DNA from: Astrocystis sublimbata
Taxonomy: Eukaryota; Ascomycota; Sordariomycetes; Xylariales; Xylariaceae
Assembly: GCA_022453515.1 (NCBI GenBank)
Contig: JAJNNY010000030.1
Location: 186,001-250,000, forward strand
DNA length: 64,000 nucleotides
Reading direction: 5' to 3'
Shown: positions 26,433 through 37,208 of the stretch, one piece after another
Numbering within the stretch: position 1 is the stretch's first letter
How the letters are laid out: the number at the start of each line of letters is the position of its first letter
Position numbers and translations under genes: made by a program
The notes under the pieces: generated by a model
What the model saw: only the letters and a program-made list of their open reading frames with translations
Databases searched by the model: none
Told to the model about the DNA's origin: nothing

Positions 26433-28004
26433 ATGGATTCCGATAGCTCTAGCGGCCATGAGAAGTCGCGCGTCGACATCGAGGCCCGGTCGGTCGACGA
26501 GGTCAGCCCTCAGGAGGCGAGGAGCATCATCAAGCGTATCGATCGCCGACTGATCACTGTCACCGGTTTCATGTACTGCATCAGTGTCATGGACCGAACG
26601 AACTTGGGAGCCGCTTATGTCGCCGGTCTTGGTAAAGACCTTCAACTCACCATTGAGAACCGCTACGTAAGCATTCCCGAACCCATAGCACCTTGCCTGG
26701 CAAACACAACTAACAATCATCTGATAGTCGCTCGTCACACTGTTGTTCTTCATCACATACATCCTCTTCCAGCCTCCTGCAACCGTCCTCTGCCGGAAGT
26801 TCGGCCCTCGTCCTTTCTTGGCCTTCATCACGATAGCATGGGGTATCGTGCTGATCGGTCTCGGTCTGGTCCACAATTGGGGTGGTCTCGCGGCTCTGCG
26901 TCTCGTCCTCGGTCTTTTCGAGGCCGGTTTCTTCCCCAGTGTCATCTACCTCCTGTCGACATGGTACACTCGATTCGAGATGGGCAAGCGTTACGCCTTC
27001 TTCTACGTCATCGGTTGCCTGGCCTCTGCTTTCTCTGGTATCATCGCCTACGGTCTCATCCACCTCGATGGCGCCGCTAACCTCGCTGGTTGGCGATGGA
27101 TTTTCGTCTTCGAGGGTCTCCTGACTGTCGTCATCGGTGCTGGTGGTTACTGGCTCCTTGTTGACTTCCCTGACTCCGACCGCAAGGTCTGGGGATTCCT
27201 GAATGCCAAGGAGCGCGCTTGGGTTGTCGACCGTGTTAAGACCGACCGTGGTGACACGGCCGTTACTGAGTTCAACATGGCCAAGTTCCTGCGTGGTGGT
27301 ATGGACTGGAGAATTTGGTAAGCACAAGGCGCTTCCAGTAATAACTCAACTTGACAATCAACTAACACATCATCTCCAGGGCTTACGGTGGCATGGGTCT
27401 CGGTACTTCGACCATCAACTACTCGTTCTCGTTCTTCCTGCCCATCATCCTAAACAAGAACTTGGGTTTCAGCACCGCTGCCTCGCAGATTCTGGTCGCT
27501 CCCCCTTACGGATTTGCCGCCATCTACATGTTCCTCATCAACTACGCCGGAGACAAGTTCAGACTGCGTGGACCCGTCATCGCCATCAACATGATCGTCT
27601 CCCTCATCGGTATCCCGATTCTGGGATGGCACTCCAACAACTACGTCCGCTACTTCGGTGCGTTCCTGATCTGCGCCGGTGCCAACGCCAACCTTCCCTC
27701 GGCTCTTGCCCTCCAGGGAAACAACATCCGTGGACAGTGGAAGCGTGCTTTCTGCAGTGCCATGTTCGTCGGTCTCGCTGGTGTCGGTGGTATCGCCGGT
27801 TCCCTCGTCTTCCGCGCCCAGGACCAGGCCACCGGTTACAAGCCCGGTCTATACGCCTGCATTGCCGCTGCTCTCCTTGTCCTGCTCCTCACTGCCGCCG
27901 TCGATCTTTCCTACTACATCGACAACAAGAAGGCCGACCGTGGCGAGAAGAACCTGGAGTGCGACGAGGACGCGCCCCAGGCTGACTTCCGATACACTCT
28001 GTAA
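26433..28004 (+). CDS. MFS permease, Dal5/TNA1-type anion:cation symporter
   Basis: Three exons, 26433-26666, 26728-27317 and 27380-28004, join in phase and encode 482 aa. Introns are 61 and 62 nt with GTAAGC donors. The first TM segment contains FMYCISVMDRTNLGAAYVAG, with the D-R-x-N-x-G pattern of the anion:cation symporter family (allantoate, nicotinate, pantothenate and related carboxylate permeases). About twelve hydrophobic segments follow, with a cytoplasmic loop near 225-250 and a short charged C-terminal tail. It should act in the plasma membrane as a proton-coupled importer; the substrate cannot be read from sequence. Codon use is strongly C-ending (GTC, CTC, ATC, GCC), more biased than its neighbours, which suggests high expression. 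It lies 567 bp upstream of the UstYa-like gene on the same strand. Confidence 0.9.
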
Positions 28005-28571
28005 GCGGATCGCTTCGGAGCTGCCTGGCGGTGTGTCGCCGTCTTTGTGTCCGCGGAATGCTGGGACAATGTCACTCGTTGTATATACTCGCATAGCGAC
28101 TGTTTCCGTCAGCATGTTTATGGATATCCCCCGCGGTTATAGATGTTAATGATTATTTAGAGAGCTTTACTTTTTAGCTGTATATATGTTTCAAACAAAA
28201 GTTATTACTTATTGAGGTCACTCCCTGTTCCTGACTTGAGCCAATTTTGAGATGACGTTTGCGACAGACGAGCGACGTGACATTGATGGACCAACTTCTT
28301 CAAACTGCGTGAATGAACAACTCCACCTTGCTCATGCGCCCGTGTAATGGTCCACGCTAACCTGACCTAGAACGGAGAATCACCAAGCATTGCTTCATTT
28401 AGGCAAAACCATCACTGTCCAATTAAATGCCACGAATCGGGCCATCTATACATGGATTGGGCATCCAACTGATGCTGCTTGCATCTCATCAGCTGTCGAC
28501 CAGAAGCTGCTCAGCTCCGCTTCAACATTACCATGCGTCAATACCAGACGTCTTACGAATGAAGCATCACG
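28005..28571. other. Spacer between permease and UstYa-like gene
   Basis: This 567-bp stretch holds the permease 3' UTR and the promoter of the downstream gene. Frames such as 28390-28677 are overlapped by, or out of frame with, the UstYa-like coding region and are not supported. Confidence 0.55.
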
Positions 28572-29436
28572 ATGCATCACACCAAGGAAGCGGCAGAGGA
28601 GGAGCAAACCTTCCTTCCACCGTCGTCGAGTCACGATGATACCATCTGGATACAGGCGAGGAGGGGCAATCAAGTGACCCGCTACCTCCGACTGGTCTTG
28701 GAGGCTGGCATGGCAATTGTCATCATTGTTCTGTCAGTTCATGTCATTCGCGGACGAGTTGAGGACGGACGGACCCCAGTTCCGAAATGTACGTACGCTT
28801 TTCCCTTATGCGATACCCATAAGGAAGGTATATATGCTGATATGCGCATAGTCCCTAGGAAGACATATAAGTTCCTGCCAGACCCGAACTATGTCCGGGA
28901 CGATATGCTCTTCAAGGAACAGGACACGCTGAACACGCTACACAGCTGGTTACCCCTAAGTGCAGGTAAGTCTACCAAGAGCAGAGTCGCCGAGGTTGCT
29001 CATGAACTAAAAAATCATTTCCTTCTCCTCTGTAGACGCCAGAGGATACATCCAAGTCCCCAACCATGAGTCCTACGACACGCTCGGCGACCCGTACACG
29101 GTGGCGATCGATCGGATGAACGACGGCCCTGCATACATGATGTCCGTCTTCCACCAACTGCATTGTCTGTCGTACATCATCGACCACTACCAGCGGGGCT
29201 ACGCAGGCGCCAATCTGACAGAAGAGATCGCGCACCACTCGGCGCATTGCTTCGACTATCTGCGGCAGTCGGTCATGTGCGCTGCCGACACGAACCTCGA
29301 GGGCGAGACCGAGGCCGGCCCGGGTTGGGGCTCGGATCATCAATGTGCTGACTACGATGCTGTGCTGGCCTGGGCGAATAAGCATGGCGCTATGGCTTGG
29401 AGGACTGGGCTTTTGCCGGGTGTGGCGATTCTGTGA
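28572..29436 (+). CDS. UstYa-like oxidase (DUF3328 family)
   Basis: Three exons, 28572-28788, 28852-28965 and 29036-29436, join in phase and encode 243 aa, a usual length for the family. A single TM segment near 40-60 (LVLEAGMAIVIIVLSVHVI) anchors the N-terminus. The defining HxxHC motif occurs twice: HQLHCLSYI near 150 and HSAHCFDYL near 178, followed by a conserved-type Cys in QSVMCAADT. By family, UstYa-type proteins act in fungal secondary metabolism, best known for oxidative cyclisation of RiPP peptides such as ustiloxins and cyclochlorotine-type products, and probably bind metal through these His/Cys residues. No RiPP precursor with Kex2-spaced repeats, no NRPS and no UstYb partner is visible nearby, so its pathway is unknown; the only close gene is the permease upstream. 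Confidence 0.88.
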
Positions 29437-31344
29437 TGGAAAATCCGACTGGGTTATGAACGTCTAGGGCGTATGCGAGATACTCCTTGCGTAAGTTCGC
29501 TCACAGCGCAGGGCTTCTGATGGCTTCGAGACGGACTTATACACCTATGTAACGTATCTGCCATAGAAAGGACCTGCAGCTCTATGCATTACATGACCAC
29601 GTCGGTTCTGGTATATGGATGAGTCGAAGACACGGCCCGCAGTGCGAACATTAAATGAATGCGCCTTTCGAAATAAAGCTATGCACGTCGATTCTTCATG
29701 CAATAACAATCGCTAGCTACCAAGATGTCATTGGTCTAGAATAAATGATGAAAAAGCGTGAATAACCATCTAGGGGTATAACCTCACTTCCTCCCGGATC
29801 GTCACGGACGAACCCTTTCAACCCCAGCCAAGACGAAAAAACCACCACCCCAATGAGTCCCCCTCTTCTCCGAAACGTAGCGTATGTCGACATTTGAGAT
29901 ACGGAAACGAGATTCTTAGCGACATGCGAAAGGGTAAGAGAAGCCGATATGATTGATGGTTGGTTGAGGATGGTCTAGGTTGGTCCCGATACACATCAAG
30001 ATAGAGACGTCTTCAACGATGGTCACCTCAGATGCGTGAAAAATAAAGAATGCTATCTAGGTATCTGGGACAGCGTCTAAGACAGCGTTCTAGAGGACGC
30101 TGTTGGCAGCCCTCTTTCAACGATTTTCGTCCTTAACCACCCAACTAGAGAATATCACAGTTTCGTATATAAGCGCCTGCAGACGGTCGACTCTCCGAGT
30201 TGACAACGATCTATCTTTTTATAGTGTGGTGGATGCTCAAGTACTTCACCAAGGTCACCTTCTCAAGACCAATGGTTTCGCTCACGTGGTTGCCTCTTCG
30301 CTTCTCTGGAGATTCTGAGGGACATTGGGATCATATGACTGGAGCTGGGAAGAAGAGTTGTGCTAGTACTATACTAAGGTATTAGGTAGTAGTGATTGGT
30401 AGGACGAGTTGTGCATGGAGGCACAAGCCTGATCATTTGTACCTGGGGGCATAAGTGCAGCCTGTTGGAAATCCAACACAATTTCGTAGCATCGTTTAAG
30501 AGACTGGATAGTTCAATTTTCCGGGCACGACTACCCAAGAATTCCTACTTAAGTGACTCGGCCCCTCCATCCCCCCCCCCCTCTTTCTTTCTCTCTCTCT
30601 CTGCGACCGTGAGATTCCGTAGACCTAGTCCTAGACCCCCTACCTTAGCCAAGTCGTGATGGCTCTAGGACCTGTCCGTGGCCTCCGTCATTAAGAGGCT
30701 GCGATGGCAGTCCCAGAAATCCGAGTAGGGACATTTATTACAGCGAGTTGGGCGGGAAGTGGTGATCACTGTGTTGACATTGAAGTTGATGTGGGCGTTG
30801 ACATTTGCCGATGACGTGGGCCTTGCTGCTGCTCGACAACAAGATGGGCGAAGTCAGGTGTGTATGTACCTAGTGAGTGTTATGTATGGTGCGACTATAA
30901 CATGAATCAAGATCATCAATATCCCAACCTCAAGTCAATAATTGGGTTGTTATATTTTGTGCAAACTGAATTAGCTTTTGGGTTAAGGAGACTTCATCTT
31001 TCTGAAGCTTAATGTAATTTGTTAATTGATTTGTTCATGTCTTGCTTCGAGTTCGTTGCATGTTGTCGCTACAACCATAGGAGTAACTACCTAGCCTTGG
31101 GTGATGATAATGGACAGTCGGTCTCTATGCCTGAGTTCATTGAATTCGACTTGTTGCCCGTTGTAAGTATTTGCGCTCTCCTCCGGAGGGTAAGCATGTG
31201 GCAGGAGCGGACCGGAGCGGGCCCACCCACGCACCTTCCTGCGGGGTTGGCCCCCTATCCACACTCAACACCACGGCCGATCTCAACGAATATAGGCTCG
31301 TTTTGATCGCGCTTTTCGCAACAACACGCTGAAAAGCCGTAAAT
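29437..31344. other. Gene-poor region between UstYa-like gene and tRNA
   Basis: No protein gene is supported. It contains a decayed end of an inverted-repeat element (30153-30232) and a pyrimidine tract near 30570-30602. Other open frames are short and lack recognisable motifs. Confidence 0.55.
30153..30232 (+). repeat. Solo, mutated end of the inverted-repeat element
   Basis: This stretch matches the terminal repeat of the 32625-33094 element in the same orientation as its left end, including the small palindrome with arms CTCTCC and GAGTTGA and the following CTATCTTT-TATAGTGT segment. Differences include several G-to-A and C-to-T changes, for example at its start (TATCACAG where the intact element has TGTCACGG). 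No matching second end is visible downstream, so it is a fragment or a solo remnant. Confidence 0.6.
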
Positions 31345-31436
31345 GGACCTGTGGCGCAGCGGTAGCGTTTCTGATTCCAGTTATCTCATTGCAGCTAGAT
31401 TCCAGAAGGTCATCCGTTCGAATCGGGTCGGGTTCA
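31345..31436 (+). tRNA. trnW-CCA: tRNA-Trp (CCA) with a 20-nt intron
   Basis: The sequence folds as a tRNA. The acceptor stem GGACCTG pairs with CGGGTTC (wobbles allowed), the D stem GCGC pairs with GCGT, the anticodon loop is TTCCAG with CCA at 34-36, and the T arm is ATCCG-TTCGAAT-CGGGT, ending in discriminator A. A 20-nt intron (31381-31400) sits after position 37, the normal site for nuclear tRNA introns, and introns are common in fungal tRNA-Trp. Internal A box TGGCGCAGCGG and B box GTTCGAATC are present, with a T4 run at 31467-31470 as likely Pol III terminator. The anticodon stem has one A-C mismatch at its loop end (31-39). An alternative reading with anticodon TCC would lose base 26 and fits less well. 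Confidence 0.82.
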
Positions 31437-34400
31437 ATTCCTCGATGATAAGAGAGTCTCATCTTCTTTTGTTTCACCAAAAGTGGTGTTTGGCACGATG
31501 GAGGTGATAAGCTTACTCCCCATGAATGCCCCGATGGGTCACAAAATTCATATTGGGTCCAATAGAAGTGAATCGAGGGTAATATAGGAAATTTAACAGA
31601 TTGTCCAACACGAGTTCTTGTTGATCTGGGAGGGTAAGCCACATTATCGGATATATATTCAGCAAATATTCTCGTTCGATTTGCTGCTGCCTGCTATTAC
31701 TTACTGGAGGCTACGAGTTGCGGATGCGGCTATTGAAATCTTGCACCTAGTCATATATATATCCCTCGTGATCTTGCCTAAAGCGCCCCTAAGTTTAAAA
31801 GTTTAAGCCTGCCTAATGCATGCTCAACATAAACACCAGCGAATGGTATCAGGTGACCCTGCGCTCGCCTTGTTACCGAAACACGGTGTCTCTACTTGCC
31901 TCATTCTCCCCAACTTCTTTCTCTTCATCTTTTCTTGCCCTGTCTTTCCCCTCATGATTCGTTGCTCCCACTCAGTTGCCTCGTTGTCATAGCTTTGAAA
32001 CACTGCTTCAGTTTGCTTGAAACTTACGTTGTTAGCTTTCGGAGGGCCAAAGCCTCATGTGGTATATGATCCAGCTCTATTGCCATTACTTGAGACTCAT
32101 AATCGTCACAGCTCCTTTCTTAGAGCCTGTGATGAAGGTGCCCGAGGGAGGGGTCCCCGTCATACTGGGCAACAATGCTATACGAAGCCATTCGTTTAAA
32201 TCATGATGATTCCTGTCGTAACTTTGACAGTACACGCGTTTCTGAAAAGGGTCCAGGGATACAGCACAAGGCCCGGGCTTGGTTCACAGACAGCAGGTTC
32301 GAATCAGATCCGTCCTCCTTGTCAATAGCTCTTTACCAAGTACGAGTTTCATCATATAATTCGTAGTACCAGTTCGCTATTCGGTACCTTCTCAGCTTCT
32401 GTTACAACCAATGTAAGAACCTGCGTGGTAATGGCGTGATGCTACAAACGTTGCAGTGATTATTCAGCCAAGGTATTCCCAACTCAACCCTATCCCATGC
32501 AATCTCAACTACTTCTTTTCTTTCAATGAGAGCAACTAACCGATAACATTTCATGCCCGATGTGGCGCACACTGCGACTTAGTCTCATTGCATATCACAC
32601 TTGGCACCAACCGAGTGACAATAGTGTCACGGTTCCATATACAAGTGGCCGCAGATCAACTCTCCGAATTGACACATGCTCTATCTTTTGATAGTGTAGT
32701 GCTTTAGAGCTGCAGATCTGAACTGTAAAAGGCTAGCGACTGGTCAGCGAATCGCATGGGCTCTGGAATGTACTCATCGGCTCACAGCTGTCCTGGCGCT
32801 GCCCACATTGGTCGCAACGAGTTGTTGCGCCACCAGACCAAATGCATCAGACGGTCAGCGGTGCCGCTTTCCAGGCGATAGGGTCGCCTTCCTTGTATGC
32901 TTGCCCAACTGTCCGGAGACAATGCAGGCGAAAATATTTCGCACAGTTAGCTCGTCGATCCCTTCTTCCTTTCTCATCACTTCCGCTGTGACGGATCAGG
33001 TCTGCAGCTCTAAAGCACTACACTATCAAAAGATAGAACGTTGTCAACTCGGAGAGTTGACCGTCTGCAGTCACTTGTATATGGAACCGTGACAAATAGA
33101 CCCCGCACTGCCTGGAAGATGAGCCCATCATGGACATCTTAACATAAACGAAAAAAATGGTAGGGGTTACTTACTATTCATTGAAGCAGCCCACCTTATT
33201 CACTTCGCGGGGCGCAGATAGGGACAGCGAGTGGCCGAAAGTGAGGGCTGCACAATCTTCGAGTGTCGTGACTAGCAGTCTGCATCCGTGCTTTCAATTG
33301 AGAGGCCATTAACAATATCTGGTTGAAATGGGATAATAGGATAATGCGCATCATCAATAAACGAAAAGTGAGACATTTGAAGCAGGCAGTGATGCTGAAC
33401 ATGAAGCTGCAGTTGCAGCAAGTATCATTGAAAGCTCACCTGATCTGTGCCAACAGGAAATACTCTAGCCATCGTGAGCACCCTAAACATCAATGTCAAA
33501 TCGAAAACGAGGAATGACATGAGATATCCCAGGAAGGAGAGAACATGGAAATAAGGGACAGTACATTCGGCCGTCGAGCAAGTTGAACTCTGGGTCTGAT
33601 GTGTCAGGTTTTGAGTAACATGATGACACTTGGTCATAGGCGGGCATTCATACAGAATTGAGTCGCTGGCTAGCTCGTCTACTCTAGCTCTTGCACACAT
33701 GTGTTGTTCATTGGAGTGATAGGGTTCATATGAAGGTCAACTCATGTGATAGCAACAAGTTGCAGGCCGGGCTATGGTTGCAGGCGATATATAATGGAAT
33801 AGACGAAGCTCTCAGCAGCCCTCATGAAGTGCTTGAAAGCCGCAAGTCAAGACGTCAACAACAGACTGACCGTCGCAGAGTATGAATGTAATTTAGTAAG
33901 GATTTGAGTCACACGTCACATATTAGCTAAGCAATCATTCTTTTTTCATCTTACTTTCTCTGTTCGTGTAAGTAGGACTTTGGATCACAGATCAACTTTG
34001 TGTAGCGCACACATGTCAATGAATGGCACTTCCGTTATCAACTGATCGTATCTATGACCATAAAGCTTACACCACTTATCTTAAGGCAATGCGTCTTATC
34101 GTGACAGGTCTTGTGGGCATCACCAGTCCGTGTCTATATCCGCACAGCTGACTGATTGGGCATGGCGTCTTTCAAGGCCCTAAGTAAGCACTTATTTGAT
34201 CCTGATACCGTTGCAGGATTCGGTATTTCGAATGTTCCAGACATTAGTGAGTCATCGCTCCGTTTCTATCCTGCAACACACACATATCGTAAATGAAACG
34301 GGCGTGTATGTGTAGACCAAAGAGCCCCAACCGAACATGCAGCTAGATAAGGTTGAAGCCCTAGAGGCACTTTGAATGAGACGCACCAGTGCCGACAAGA

Positions 34401-37208
34401 AACTAGGTATGCGGGTGAAGAAAAGACGGGAGTTTATTGCCGATATGCGGCCCATCGGCAAAACGCTTTCGGGCCTTCGCCGGGAAACAGATCCAACTGC
34501 CGGTTGTGGCTTTAGGGTCCTTGCACATGCTGATGCAAAGATTTGTACTCAAGACTGACATTGATCGATCAAAGCCAATGTGGACAACTGAGAGATTGAC
34601 TCTGATGCCACGTCAGACAACCCCTTCAGTCGAGCATGATGGTCATGAGGCATGCCTGCATATCTCACTTGCATTATTCAATCGGCTCGCGGGAACAGCG
34701 ACCTCTTTGTCCCCAAGCTATGCAATGGCACCGGGTATGAAGAGTTGCGAGTGGAAATGCCTCGGGTATGGCTAAGCTCATAGGATGAGCTGCCAAGTCA
34801 TTTCTGCGACAGTCTCCTTCGGGCTACCAGTCAGCCCTTGTCAGGAGGTGTCCGTCGAGACTTGTCATCGCACGGGAAAGCTTTGCGCGGAAAGTATTGA
34901 CTGGGGCGTCGTATGATTGATAGAAACAGAGAGACAATTAGTCATTGAGCACTCGAGGTTTGATAGTAATACGTGAAACTGGGCAGAGAGAAAGAAGCGT
35001 GAAGAGGAATACCTAAGTGATTGATTACTTAGTTAGGTCATGAGGAGGATGTGCAGTCGAAATCCGGTAGGATGGTGCTAGGAAAGGAACTGTCGTTGAG
35101 GCATTGCCGATCGGATCCCTTTAGGGCGTCGCTTAATACATATATCTGCTTTGATAAATATAGAATCGCGGGTATCCTGCAGAATAATCCCGGGGGTTGC
35201 ATCGCCTTACTGCTCCTCGGGAACAATCTCCCGCTACCAGATCAGTCACAGCTGTACAGTAGTCAATTTACCTTGAGAGTGCGCACGATCAGCGATCTGG
35301 ATGATCATAGTATAACTACCTGCCTAGGTAAGTGAATGGCAGTATCTACTGCGTAGCGTAGCAGCTTACACAGAACTCTAATCAAGGGTCGTTGCAGTCA
35401 CAGCTTGGACAGAGCATCAATCTTGATCACTGGTCATTGCGAAAAGGGCAATTTCAAGCCCTATTACACACAAATGTTATCAAGACACTCGAGAACCTCT
35501 CGATGCGCAATGCGTTGCCCTTATTGATATTCTTGCAAAACGGCAGTGAAAAAAACCGGCATAAGCCTACACGAATGTCACTGCGTGCATGCGATAGCAA
35601 TATAATAAGCGAATTGTACAGAGCGTATGAATGTATCGGCTTCCCAACTAGGCAGCGCCGGACCCACCACACTTTCATCATATAAGTATAGTCGCGACCG
35701 AAGTCGTGACCGAGGACCGAGAATTACAAATGGCGTATTCTGTACAGAGTCTAGGCCCGTACAGTAAATGGCTCGAATGGTGCTCTACTATATTAACTGG
35801 GCCCTGAAGCAGTGTATTGTCAGCTGAGGATGCTACTCCCACTCCTCCCAAGCCAACACGTTTCGTCCCTGCGGCCATCCCGACAGCTAACAGCAGCCAA
35901 CTTATCGGCCAAGCTTTTCTATCTACACGACAGAGCTTCTGCTAGGTAAATACAACGCAGTCTTATGTACGAGAAGAAGAAGCGCGTGTCTGATAAACAC
36001 GAAGTTGCCTTGCTTGCCCTGCGACAGCTTTGGTACTGCAAAATGAATATGCAGGCATCCAGGGATGTCGCATAAGTACTCTGCCATGAGGGGGAGGCGA
36101 GGGGAGGTGCCCAGTTATTATAGACAGGGTCAGCACGCGGCTTATGAGTTTTTAAGGCGGGAATCTCTTGATCGTCCGCAGGACTATCACTGCTCCTTTT
36201 GGTCTGGTAAATGAGTGAATGTTGCTTTCTGATACTACTTATGGCTAGCCTTGTGTTATTAATAGTAGTATTCTATAGTTCGTCTCTTAATTGTGGCTCG
36301 TTCTTCTTGATCGGTCGCCATTGGCTCATCTCTTTCGATGAGGTCCTAGGCCAGTTTTGCCCGTGATCCACTTCCTACATTGTGACATTCTAGATATTTG
36401 TCAAAGTTTACGGAGTACGGAGATGCCTGCCCAACAAGTCGCTTCTCGATCTTGGTAGATTTCCCCCAAAGGCTTGAAGAGTGTGTCGACGGTAGTTCGC
36501 GTTTTGTATCCTTTGGATCAATAGCTGTTGCACCCCGCGATTAACTCCACGGGTAGCATCTGAATACCACTGTAAGCATTGCTACTGTACGCGTCGCAGT
36601 CCAAAGTGCTACCTTATCGCGCAGTAATTTGTCTTTTCTTGGCAGAGTCAGTCGCGAATATGGTACCCAAGGCCAGAAGCTAAGACATAAGCTTACTCTA
36701 CCTTGCAACGAACCCATGTTACCAACGTCACATTTGCAATTACGCTTGCATAACTTGCATAAGTCCACCCCTAGCCCCTGATAACGCCCGCATGGAGGCT
36801 CGGGAGGAATTGGGATTTGGTATTGTACGATGCTCACCTTAGTGTACATCTGGTTGTCGCTCATGGATTTGCACAACCCCTACACCCGTTCACCCTCCAC
36901 TTATGACAGATTCTACATGTACCTACAGTATGATGAAATTGAGCAATGCCTCTTTCAAATTGGCAACGCTAACGACCCATGCCCGGGACGTGTCCAAGAA
37001 AATGGTACCCCACGGAGGCGAACCTAAGCGTGCAAATGCCGGACGTCTTAAATACCTCGTCGCCGCATAGTACGGCATTTCGCCAACACCTAGTAGTCTA
37101 GCTTTCTTTCGATGTGACAGTTACTTTCATTTTAGGTCCCGATTCTCGATTCTCCTAGCCGACCATTTTTCAGTAGTCGATCGCAGGCGAAAGGCTCACG
37201 CATTCACC
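31437..37208. other. Gene-poor region with an inverted-repeat element
   Basis: Apart from the 470-bp element at 32625-33094 and the tRNA terminator just after the tRNA, I see no supported gene in this 5.8-kb stretch. Open frames are short, on both strands, and lack domains. A short ATG frame at 34162-34293 (44 codons) has no recognisable feature. A stretch at 32296-32310 resembles a tRNA B box but its flanks do not form a T stem. The last few hundred bases before 37209 are likely the MFS promoter. Confidence 0.5.
32625..33094. mobile_element. 470-bp MITE-like element with ~98-bp terminal inverted repeats
   Basis: The left end (32625-32721) and the right end (32996-33094) are near-identical inverted copies: the outer 23 bases and a 31-base inner block match exactly, and the rest differs by a few transitions and a 3-base gap. 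The element begins TGTCACGG and ends CCGTGACA and is flanked on both sides by the same 5-mer AATAG (32620-32624 and 33095-33099), a clean target-site duplication. Each end also contains a small hairpin with 7-bp arms around TCC. The ~270-bp core has no coding frame with domains. The long inverted ends argue for a foldback/MITE type; the TG...CA ends and 5-bp duplication would also fit a solo LTR, where such long inverted repeats would be unusual. A related solo end lies at 30153. Confidence 0.75.

Noticed and set aside
31345..31436. Reading the tRNA as tRNA-Gly with anticodon TCC
   Set aside because: It improves the anticodon stem but removes base 26; the arrangement matches eukaryotic tRNA-Trp better.
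32290..32312. Second tRNA-like B box (GGTTCGAATC)
   Set aside because: The flanking bases do not pair as a T stem and no upstream arms fold.
32625..33094. Plain solo LTR interpretation
   Set aside because: TG...CA ends and a 5-bp duplication fit, but near-identical ~98-bp inverted ends are not an LTR feature; kept only as an alternative.
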